A stretch of 64,000 nt of DNA from Jatrophihabitans_A lederbergiae (GTDB lineage: Bacteria; Actinomycetota; Actinomycetes; Mycobacteriales; Jatrophihabitantaceae). This document shows, piece after piece, positions 23,789 through 30,370 of the stretch (position 1 is the first letter of the stretch; every line of letters starts with the position of its first letter). Where the stretch lies: assembly GCF_031845305.1 (NCBI RefSeq), contig NZ_JAVREH010000001.1, positions 124,001 to 188,000 of the forward strand, given 5' to 3'. A model generated the notes under the pieces. The model ran no database searches, was not told where the DNA came from, and was given only the letters and a program-made list of their open reading frames with translations. The translations under genes were made by a program, and so were the position numbers.

Positions 23789-24526
23789 GTGATCCGACGT
23801 TTCCCGGAGAAGGTCGGCCCCTACATGGGGTTCGCGGTGGCGGTCGTGTTTCCGCTGACCAGCCTGCTCTTCCGGCGCCGGTGGCACGGTCTGGAGCACA
23901 TCCCCGACCACGGGCCGGCCATCGTCGCCGTCAACCATGTCTCCTATGCCGATCCGCTGATCTTCGGCCGGTTCGTGTGGGACGCCGGCCGGATCCCGCG
24001 CTATCTCGCCAAGTCGAGCCTGTTCGAGCTGCCCTTCCCGCTGGGCCGCATCATGACCGGCGCGGGGCAGATTCCGGTCCACCGTGGCGCCGCCGACGCC
24101 GCCCAGTCACTGCGGGGCGCCGTCGACGCGCTCGGCCGAGGCGAACTCGTGCTGATCTACCCCGAGGGCACGGTCACCCGCGATCCTGGCTTCTGGCCGA
24201 TGCGCGGCAAGACCGGCGTTGCCCGGCTGGCCCTGCTGGCTCCGGACGTTCCGGTGGTACCGGTCGGCCAGTGGGGTGCGCAGGCATTCCTGGACGTCTA
24301 CCACCGGCGATTCCGTCCGCTTCCCCGTACCCGCATCACCATCTCGGCGGGCAAGCCGGTCGACCTGTCGGACTTCGCCGGCGCCGAGCCGACGGCGGAG
24401 GTTCTCGAGGCGATGACGGACCGGATCATGCGGGCCGTTCGGGACCAGGTCGCGTTCGTCCGGGGCGAGGCCGCGCCCGAGGCGTTCCACGTCCACCGCA
24501 CCGACCGGCCGGAGCGGCCTCGATGA
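23789..24526 (+). CDS. plsC: 1-acylglycerol-3-phosphate acyltransferase (PlsC family)
   Basis: 245 aa. Acyltransferase motif I NHVSYAD (NHx4D), motif II GQIPVHRG, motif III YPEGTVTRD and motif IV VVPVGQWG are all present. One N-terminal hydrophobic segment (about 10-27) would anchor it to the membrane. It acylates lysophosphatidate in phospholipid synthesis and lies directly before gpsA, whose product makes the backbone. GTG 23789 is preceded by GAAGGGGA. Stop and gpsA start overlap (ATGA). Confidence 0.9.
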   Translation: MIRRFPEKVGPYMGFAVAVVFPLTSLLFRRRWHGLEHIPDHGPAIVAVNHVSYADPLIFGRFVWDAGRIPRYLAKSSLFELPFPLGRIMTGAGQIPVHRGAADAAQSLRGAVDALGRGELVLIYPEGTVTRDPGFWPMRGKTGVARLALLAPDVPVVPVGQWGAQAFLDVYHRRFRPLPRTRITISAGKPVDLSDFAGAEPTAEVLEAMTDRIMRAVRDQVAFVRGEAAPEAFHVHRTDRPERPR

Positions 24527-25518
24527 AGGCGGCGGTACTCGGTTCCGGCTCCTGGGGAACCACGTTCGCCAAGGTGCTGGTGGACTCCGGCACCGAGACG
24601 GTCATGTGGGCGCGCCGCTCCGAGCTCGCCGAGACGATCACCCGGCGGCACGCCAACCCGGATTATCTCAGCGGCGTCCGGCTGCCTTCGGGGTTGCGGG
24701 CGACCAGCGACGCCGCCGAGGCCCTGGACGGGGCTGACCTCGTGGTGCTGGTGATCCCGTCACAGACGCTGCGCGAGAACCTGCGCGGGTGGACGAAGCT
24801 GCTACCTCCCGACGCCACCCTGGTCAGCCTGATGAAGGGCATCGAACTGGGGACGGCCAAGCGGATGAGCGAGGTGATCAGCGAGGTCGCCGGCGCGGGC
24901 CCGGACCGGGTGGCGGTGGTGTCAGGACCAAACCTCGCCCGCGAGATCGCGCTCGAGCAGCCCACCGCCACGGTGGTGGCCTGCGCCGATGTCGACCGCG
25001 GCGCCCAGGTCCAGCGGGCCTGCACCGCACCGTACTTCCGGCCGTACACGAACATCGACGTGGTCGGCACCGAGCTCGGCGGCGCGGTGAAGAACGTCAT
25101 CGCGCTGGCCTGCGGCATGGCCGCCGGAATGGGGTTCGGCAACAACACCACCGCCTCGCTGATCACCCGCGGCCTGGCCGAGACCTCGCGGCTGGGCCTG
25201 GCGCTCGGCGCTGACCCGATGACCTTCGCCGGCCTGGCGGGCCTGGGCGATCTGGTCGCCACCTGCGCCTCCCCGCTGTCGCGCAACCGCAGCTTCGGTG
25301 AGCGGCTGGGCAAGGGGGAGTCGCTGGAACAGGCGCAGGCCGCGACCCACGGCCAGGTCGCCGAGGGCGTGAAGTCCTGCCGGTCGGTGCTCGACCTCGC
25401 GGAGCGGCACGGCGTGGACGTGCCGATCACCCGAGTCATGGAGTCGGTGTGCCGGGGCGTGATCGGGCCGGTCGACGCCGCGCGATTGCTGATGAGCCGC
25501 TCCACGAAGAGTGAGTGA
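24523..25518 (+). CDS. gpsA: Glycerol-3-phosphate dehydrogenase [NAD(P)+]
   Basis: 331 aa, cytoplasmic; reduces dihydroxyacetone phosphate to sn-glycerol-3-phosphate for lipids. GSGSWGTTFA is the NAD-binding loop at the N-terminus, LMKGIE and VSGPNLAREI are the substrate region, and GGAVKNVIALACG carries the catalytic Lys. NRSFGERLG and EGVKSC are C-terminal family motifs. Translationally coupled to plsC. Confidence 0.97.
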   Translation: MKAAVLGSGSWGTTFAKVLVDSGTETVMWARRSELAETITRRHANPDYLSGVRLPSGLRATSDAAEALDGADLVVLVIPSQTLRENLRGWTKLLPPDATLVSLMKGIELGTAKRMSEVISEVAGAGPDRVAVVSGPNLAREIALEQPTATVVACADVDRGAQVQRACTAPYFRPYTNIDVVGTELGGAVKNVIALACGMAAGMGFGNNTTASLITRGLAETSRLGLALGADPMTFAGLAGLGDLVATCASPLSRNRSFGERLGKGESLEQAQAATHGQVAEGVKSCRSVLDLAERHGVDVPITRVMESVCRGVIGPVDAARLLMSRSTKSE

Positions 25519-25526
25519 GCATCGAC

Positions 25527-25532
25527 TAGCCT
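25527..25532 (+). promoter_or_regulatory. -10 box of ddl (leaderless)
   Basis: TAGCCT ends eight bases before the ATG at 25541. This supports that ATG, rather than GTG 25511 inside gpsA, as the ddl start and predicts a leaderless mRNA. Confidence 0.55.
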
Positions 25533-25540
25533 CGGGTTTC

Positions 25541-26611
25541 ATGGCGGAACGGATTCGGATCGGCGTCGTCTACGGCGGCCGTAGCAGCGAGCACCCCATC
25601 TCCGTCCTCAGCGCGGGCAGCGTGCTGGCGGCGCTTGATCCGGCCAAGTACGAGGTCCTCACCCTCGGCATCACCCGCAAGGGCGCCTGGGTGCGCACCG
25701 ACGCCGATCCGCGTCAGCTCCAGATTGCCGGCAGCGAGCTGCCCGAGGTGCACTCCGAGGGCACCGGGATCGTGCTGCGTCCCGGAACCTCCGAGGCCGC
25801 GGTGTTCGCCGACAGCTCCGCGCTGGCGCTGCTGGACACCGTCGACGTGGTGTTCCCGGTGCTGCACGGCGCCTACGGCGAGGACGGCACCATCCAGGGC
25901 ATGTTGGAGATGGCCGGCATCCCCTACGTCGGCCCGGGCGTGCTGGCCAGCGCGGTGGCGATGGACAAGCTGTTCACCAAGGTCGTTCTCGAGGCGGCCG
26001 GCCTCGAGGTGGGCGAGTACGTGGTGCTGCGGCGCGGGGACCCGGTGCTGGCCGCCGACATCGAGCGGCTCGGCCTGCCGGTGTTCGTCAAGCCCGCGCG
26101 CGGTGGCTCCAGCGTCGGCATCAGCAAGGTGCGCTCGTACGCGGACCTCGCCGAGGCCGTCGACCTGGCCCTGGAACACGATTCCAAGGTGCTCATCGAG
26201 GCGGCAGTGACCGGGCGTGAGATCGAGTGCGGCGTGCTGCAGGACGCCGACGGGACGGTGTCGGCCTCGCTGCCGGCCGAGATCCGGTTGCGGCCGGACG
26301 TCGACTGGTACAGCTTCGAGGCCAAGTACCTCGACGATGCCACCGACTTCGACATCCCGGCGGACGTCGGCGAGCGGATGGTGCGCGCCATCCAGGATGC
26401 CGCCTGCCGGATTTTCACGGCTCTGGAGTGCTCGGGCCTGGCGAGGGTGGATTTCTTCGTCACCGCGGCCGGCACCCTCATCGTGAACGAGGTCAATACG
26501 ATGCCTGGCTTCACGCCGATCTCGATGTACCCGAAGATGTGGGCGGAGTCCGGCGTTCCCTATCCCGAGCTGATCGACCGCCTGGTCGCCACCGCGCTGG
26601 CCCGGCCCTGA
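25541..26611 (+). CDS. ddl: D-alanine--D-alanine ligase
   Basis: 356-aa ATP-grasp enzyme making the D-Ala-D-Ala dipeptide for peptidoglycan. It has GRSSEHPIS at the N-terminus, VLHGAYGEDGTIQG, GGSSVGIS in the phosphate-binding region and NEVNTMPGFT for the metal ligands. The start was chosen from homologue alignment and the -10 box at 25527. The stop codon lies within the first unit of a five-copy tandem repeat. Confidence 0.97.
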   Translation: MAERIRIGVVYGGRSSEHPISVLSAGSVLAALDPAKYEVLTLGITRKGAWVRTDADPRQLQIAGSELPEVHSEGTGIVLRPGTSEAAVFADSSALALLDTVDVVFPVLHGAYGEDGTIQGMLEMAGIPYVGPGVLASAVAMDKLFTKVVLEAAGLEVGEYVVLRRGDPVLAADIERLGLPVFVKPARGGSSVGISKVRSYADLAEAVDLALEHDSKVLIEAAVTGREIECGVLQDADGTVSASLPAEIRLRPDVDWYSFEAKYLDDATDFDIPADVGERMVRAIQDAACRIFTALECSGLARVDFFVTAAGTLIVNEVNTMPGFTPISMYPKMWAESGVPYPELIDRLVATALARP

Positions 26612-26690
26612 CAGCGCTGGCCCGGCCCTGACAGCGCTCGCCCGGCTTGACGGCGCTCGCCCGGCTTGACGGCGCTCGCCCGGCTTGACG
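26594..26690. repeat. Five-copy tandem repeat at the ddl 3' end
   Basis: Two 20-bp units GCGCTGGCCCGGCCCTGACA (26594-26613, 26614-26633) are followed by three identical 19-bp units GCGCTCGCCCGGCTTGACG (26634-26652, 26653-26671, 26672-26690). The ddl stop codon is in unit 1, so the array was seeded from the coding end and expanded into the gap before the convergent DUF3515 gene. No recognisable terminator replaces it. Confidence 0.9.
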
Positions 26691-26706
26691 GCGCTGGGCC
26701 GACAGC

Positions 26707-27345
26707 TCAGCGGCAGATCGGCAGTTGAGCCCCGGTATGTCCGGCGGCGTCGGTCGCGGTGCACACCTGCGGCAGCGTCGACACCGCCGGAGCCAGCAGC
26801 GGAAGCGGCTGGTCCGCTCCGGCCGGCACCGTCACGTCGATGTAGACACCGCGGTCGACCGCCGTGTAGACCGTCCGGGTCTTCTGCGGGTCGGGTTGCC
26901 AGATCACGTTGTTCACGTCGACCGGTTGCGCCGCGGCCACGGTTCCGAAGATGGCCGGCTTGGTGACTCCGCAGCGGACCACGATCGCCGGGTTTCCCCA
27001 CGCCGCCACGAAGGCAGAGTCGGTTTCGGTACGTCGGGGCACGAGGTTGCCCAACTGCACCGGAAGCGCGGCGAACACCTTCACGCACGCCGCCTGGACG
27101 CTCGCCGCGGGCGAGGGCGGAGCGGCGACCGTGACGGCGGCCAGCGGCCCGCCGGCCGAAGGCGATGTGCCGGCACTGCCCGAACGGTCCCCGGTCGAGT
27201 GACCGGCGGTGAGCACGAACGCGACCACGATCGTGACCGGCACCGCGATCGCGGTGGCGATCACGGCCGCTCGGCGTTGCGTCCTGTCGATGACGGGTCC
27301 TGACGGGTCGGAAAGGGTGTCGTCGGTGGGTGGCTTCGCTGTCAG
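26707..27345 (-). CDS. DUF3515 family exported/lipid-anchored protein
   Basis: About 212 aa with one hydrophobic segment (about 25-45: VIATAIAVPVTIVVAFVL) then a Pro/Ser/Ala linker and an extracytoplasmic domain with paired Cys (ACVKVF, VVRCGV, QVCTA, PICR). DUF3515 proteins sit between ddl and thiL in many actinobacteria; function unknown. No ATG/GTG/TTG start exists near the expected N-terminus; CTG 27345 overlaps the upstream TGA (CTGA) and would give MTAKPPTDD. A GTG within the membrane helix is the alternative. Confidence 0.7.
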   Translation of the reverse strand: MTAKPPTDDTLSDPSGPVIDRTQRRAAVIATAIAVPVTIVVAFVLTAGHSTGDRSGSAGTSPSAGGPLAAVTVAAPPSPAASVQAACVKVFAALPVQLGNLVPRRTETDSAFVAAWGNPAIVVRCGVTKPAIFGTVAAAQPVDVNNVIWQPDPQKTRTVYTAVDRGVYIDVTVPAGADQPLPLLAPAVSTLPQVCTATDAAGHTGAQLPICR

Positions 27346-27584
27346 AGGTGCACGACCGGGCAGGTGAGCGTCCGGGTGATGCCGGTAACCCCCTGGATCT
27401 TGGCCACCACCAGCCGGCCGAGCTCGTCGACGCTCGCGGCCTCGGCCCGCACGATCACGTCGTACGGGCCGGTGACATCCTCGGCCATGGTCACGCCCGG
27501 CAGTTCGGCGATCTCTTGCGCCACTGAGGCCGCTCGGCCCACCTCGGTCTGGATGAGAATGTAGGCGTTCACCGTAGTGGGCAC
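27342..27584 (-). CDS. Stand-alone Lrp/AsnC ligand-binding (RAM) domain protein
   Basis: 80 aa consisting only of the Lrp effector domain: VNAYILIQTEVGRA, VTGPYDVIVRAEA, then VTGITRTLTCPVV. The DNA-binding half is absent, so it may bind amino acids or oligomerise with other Lrp proteins. GTG 27584 has GGAAAGG upstream. Its stop overlaps the proposed CTG start of DUF3515. Confidence 0.88.
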   Translation of the reverse strand: MPTTVNAYILIQTEVGRAASVAQEIAELPGVTMAEDVTGPYDVIVRAEAASVDELGRLVVAKIQGVTGITRTLTCPVVHL

Positions 27585-27697
27585 GGGGCGTCCTTTCCTT
27601 CGTCGTTGCGTTCGTCCTGAGTGCGGGTACCGAACCTATCGCAAGCCCGGAACAGGCCTGTGTGAGGATCTTCCCCACGGGGACCACTGCACCGACT

Positions 27698-27713
27698 GGA
27701 GGCGGGATCCATT
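27698..27713 (+). promoter_or_regulatory. Shine-Dalgarno that points to an AUU start for thiL
   Basis: GGAGG at 27698-27702 is followed by eight bases and then ATT at 27711-27713, in frame with thiL. The next in-frame conventional start, GTG 27738, has no ribosome-binding site. Spacing and strength favour initiation at ATT. Confidence 0.5.
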
Positions 27714-28658
27714 TCTGAGCCGAGAACGATCGCTGACGTGGGGGAGTTCGGCCTCATCGCGCGCATCACCGCCGCGCTGCGGCCCGTCGACTCCACCGTG
27801 GTGGGTCCCGGTGACGACGCCGCGGTGATCGCCTGCCCGGACGGGCGTGTCGTCGCCTCGACGGACCTGCTGCTGGAGAACCGGCACTTCCGGCGGGACT
27901 GGTCCACGGCCAACGACGTGGGGCACAAGGCAGCGGCTCGCAACTTCGCCGACATCGTGGCGATGGGGGCGCAGCCGACGTCCCTCCTGGTCGGTCTCGC
28001 CGCGCCGGGCGAGCTGGAGCTGACCTGGATCGACGGGCTGGTCGCGGGCTTCGCTGAAGAGAGCGCCGAGGTCGGCGCCGCGGTGGTCGGTGGCGATGTC
28101 AGCGCCGCGGACCTCATCGTGCTGTCCGTCACTGCCCTGGGCGACCTGCAGGGCCGCGAGCCGGTGCGGCTGTCCGGGGCCCGGCCCGGCGACATCGTCG
28201 CGGTGACGGGGCGCCTGGGCTGGGCCGCTGCCGGCTACGCGGTGCTCTCCCGCGGCTTCCGCTCGCCGGTCCAGGTCGTCAACGCCCACCGCCGGCCCGA
28301 GCCGCCGTACGCCGAGGGCGTCCGCGCCGCGGAGCTCGGCGCCACCGCCATGACCGACGTCTCCGACGGCCTCGTCGCGGATCTGGGCAACATCGCGGCG
28401 GCCAGCGGCGTGCGGATCGACCTCCGCAAGGACGCCCTCGCCCCGTCGCCGAAGCTGCGGGACGTGTCGTCCGCGCTGAACGCCGATCCCCTCGCCTGGG
28501 TACTAGGTGGCGGCGACGACTACGCCCTGGTGGCGACCTTTCCCAATGCTGTCCGGCTGCCGTCGGCATGGCAGGTCATCGGCATGGTCAACGAGGGTTC
28601 CGGCGTGCGGGTCGACGGGCTGCGCTGGGGTGAGGGCGGCCACGAACACTTCCGCTGA
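27711..28658 (+). CDS. thiL: Thiamine-monophosphate kinase
   Basis: 315 aa if started at ATT 27711, 306 aa from GTG 27738. It phosphorylates TMP to thiamine pyrophosphate. GEFGLIARI, VVGPGDDAAVI, STDLLLENRHF, the metal-binding VVGGDVSAADL, TDVSDGLVADLGN and LGGGDDYALVATF are all typical. Homologues usually have about ten residues, ending '..T.AD.GEFGLI', before GEFGLI, which the ATT start restores (ISEPRTIADV). Confidence 0.94.
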   Translation: MSEPRTIADVGEFGLIARITAALRPVDSTVVGPGDDAAVIACPDGRVVASTDLLLENRHFRRDWSTANDVGHKAAARNFADIVAMGAQPTSLLVGLAAPGELELTWIDGLVAGFAEESAEVGAAVVGGDVSAADLIVLSVTALGDLQGREPVRLSGARPGDIVAVTGRLGWAAAGYAVLSRGFRSPVQVVNAHRRPEPPYAEGVRAAELGATAMTDVSDGLVADLGNIAAASGVRIDLRKDALAPSPKLRDVSSALNADPLAWVLGGGDDYALVATFPNAVRLPSAWQVIGMVNEGSGVRVDGLRWGEGGHEHFR

Positions 28659-28676
28659 GCCCCATCTCGATGACCC

Positions 28677-28682
28677 TAGAAT
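28677..28682 (+). promoter_or_regulatory. -10 box of ilvE (leaderless)
   Basis: TAGAAT ends seven bases before ATG 28690. The box overlaps an upstream in-frame ATG (28681), making 28690 the more likely start on a leaderless mRNA. Confidence 0.55.
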
Positions 28683-28689
28683 GGCGCCC

Positions 28690-29775
28690 ATGACTCTCGG
28701 CTTTCCGTTTGAGCAGACCACCACACCACTGTCGGACGAGGAACGTGCGGCGATCCTGGCCGACCCCGGCTTCGGCCGCTACTTCACCGACCACATGGCC
28801 TCGGCCGGATGGACGCCGGCCGCCGGCTGGCATAACAGCCGGGTCGGTCCGCTGCAGCCGTTCTCGCTGCACCCGAGCGCGGCCGTCCTGCACTACGCCC
28901 AAGAGATCTTCGAGGGGCTCAAGGCCTACCGGCACGCCGATGACAGCGTGTGGCTGTTCCGCCCCGAGCTGAACGCCCGGCGGTTCGCCCGCTCGGCCAC
29001 CCGGCTGGCCCTGCCCGAGCTGCCCGAAGAGGCGTTTGTCCAGAGCGTCGAAGAGCTGGTCAAGGCCGACGAGGCGTGGGTGCCGGCGTACGGCGGTGAG
29101 CAGAGCCTGTACCTGCGTCCGTTCATGTTCGCCTCGGAGCCGTTCCTCGGCGTTCGTCCGGCGGCGCACGTCACGTACTCGGTGGTCGCCAGCCCCGCGG
29201 GCCCGTACTTCAGCTCCGGCGTGACGGGCGTGACGTTGTGGGTCAGCAACACCTACACCCGCGCCGCGGTCGGCGGGATGGGGGCGGCCAAGACCGGCGG
29301 CAACTACGCCGGCGGGCTGGTTGCCCAGCTCGAGGCCCAGGAACACGGCTGTGACCAGGTGCTGTACCTCGACGGCGCCGAGCACCGGTGGTTGGAGGAG
29401 TCCGGCACGATGAACCTCTGCCTGATCACCTCGGACGGCGAGCTGATCACGCCGGGCCTGGGCACGATCCTGGAAGGCGTGACCCGGGGCAGCGTCCTGC
29501 AGCTGGTCACCGAGCACGGGCTGACCCCGGTCGAGCGCCGGGTGTCCATCGACGAGCTGCGCGCCGGCTGCCGGGACGGCTCCATCACCGAGGTCTTCGC
29601 CGTGGGCACCGCCGCGGTCATCACGCCGATCGTCGGGTTCAAGGGCGACGGGTACGAGGCCGTCGTCGGCGACCGCCAGCCGGGCAAGATCACGCTCGCG
29701 GTTCGCGAGCACATTCTCGACCTCCAGTACGGCCGGGTTCCCGACAGCCGCGGCTGGCTCCGCCGGGTCGGCTGA
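28690..29775 (+). CDS. ilvE: Branched-chain amino acid aminotransferase
   Basis: 361-aa PLP enzyme of fold type IV that catalyses the last step of Leu/Ile/Val synthesis. It shows HYAQEIFEGLKAYRH, LYLRPFMFA, the PLP Lys in GAAKTGGNYAG, and LEESGTMNL. ATG 28690 is chosen from the TAGAAT box seven bases upstream; ATG 28681 is possible. A strong two-way terminator follows. It complements leuCD in the same window. Confidence 0.96.
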   Translation: MTLGFPFEQTTTPLSDEERAAILADPGFGRYFTDHMASAGWTPAAGWHNSRVGPLQPFSLHPSAAVLHYAQEIFEGLKAYRHADDSVWLFRPELNARRFARSATRLALPELPEEAFVQSVEELVKADEAWVPAYGGEQSLYLRPFMFASEPFLGVRPAAHVTYSVVASPAGPYFSSGVTGVTLWVSNTYTRAAVGGMGAAKTGGNYAGGLVAQLEAQEHGCDQVLYLDGAEHRWLEESGTMNLCLITSDGELITPGLGTILEGVTRGSVLQLVTEHGLTPVERRVSIDELRAGCRDGSITEVFAVGTAAVITPIVGFKGDGYEAVVGDRQPGKITLAVREHILDLQYGRVPDSRGWLRRVG

Positions 29776-29825
29776 TCCAGCGCTCGCGTCTGAGCTGCTG
29801 GCTGTGAGCCGTGCGATGCCGTGAC

Positions 29826-29869
29826 AGACGAAAGGCCGGCTTCTCCGAGAAGAAGCCGGCCTTTCGTCT
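29826..29869. terminator. Strong bidirectional terminator between ilvE and rpmB
   Basis: A perfect 18-bp stem (29827-29844 with 29851-29868, plus a closing A-T) over a 6-nt loop CCGAGA. The stem arm ends in TTTCGTCTT on the plus strand and the mirror on the minus, so it can stop transcription from both convergent genes. Confidence 0.9.
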
Positions 29870-29891
29870 TAGCGCTGGGTGGAACCCGCGA

Positions 29892-30083
29892 CTAGGCGCG
29901 GGTGACCTTGCCCGCCTTCAGGCATGAGGTACACACGGTGACCCGGCGACGGGTGCCCGGGGCGACGAGGGCGCGGACCGTCTGCACGTTCGGGTTCCAA
30001 CGACGGTGGGTCCGACGGTGTGAGTGCGAGACGGACATGCCGAAGCCGGGCCCCTTGCCGCAGACATCGCAGTGGCTGGCCAC
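29892..30083 (-). CDS. rpmB: 50S ribosomal protein L28
   Basis: 63 aa: VASHCDVCGKGPGFGMSVSHS, SHRRTHRRWNPNVQ, then VTVCTSCLKAGKV. It keeps the four zinc-type Cys (CDVC and CTSC), the C+ form. GTG 30083 follows GAGGAGG at ideal spacing. A leader of about 90 nt with a hairpin precedes it. Confidence 0.96.
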   Translation of the reverse strand: MASHCDVCGKGPGFGMSVSHSHRRTHRRWNPNVQTVRALVAPGTRRRVTVCTSCLKAGKVTRA

Positions 30084-30181
30084 AATGGCCTCCTCAGAAA
30101 TAGTCGAGTGCTGATGATTCGATGCTGGTGGTGCTGTGACTACGTTCGGGTTGCGCCCAACCTGAACCGGGCAACCGGCCA

Positions 30182-30210
30182 AGTGTAGCCAGCAGGCGGT
30201 GGGCCCACAA
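30182..30210 (-). promoter_or_regulatory. Promoter of rpmB with a hairpin leader
   Basis: On the minus strand: -35 TTGTGG (rc of 30205-30210), 17-bp spacer, -10 TACACT (rc of 30182-30187). The leader begins with an inverted repeat GGTTGC/GCAACC (about 30145-30172). Whether the hairpin regulates L28 is unknown. Confidence 0.45.
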
Positions 30211-30280
30211 AACCGGACCGCCGGAGCGCGGCGCACGTAGGGTGGCGCGAGCGGCGCTGCTCGCGCCTTCGCTACTCCAG

Positions 30281-30341
30281 GGTGCCCGAGGCCAACGATA
30301 TGGTGCCCGAGTTCAACGATGTGGTGCCCGAGGCCAAGAAT
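30281..30341. repeat. Three 21-bp imperfect tandem repeats before the DAK2 gene
   Basis: GGTGCCCGAGGCCAACGATAT, then a copy with TT for GC at the middle, then a third truncated copy (starts 30281, 30302, 30323). They encode VPEANDM-like heptads in one frame, but that frame lacks a ribosome site and runs into the DAK2 gene out of phase. Lies between the rpmB promoter and the DAK2 start. Confidence 0.85.
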
Positions 30342-30370
30342 CCCGACCGACACGGCTGGAAGGAGCTTCG

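Noticed and set aside
27585..27710. Thiamine pyrophosphate riboswitch before thiL
   Set aside because: No THI-box sequence was found in the 126-bp gap.
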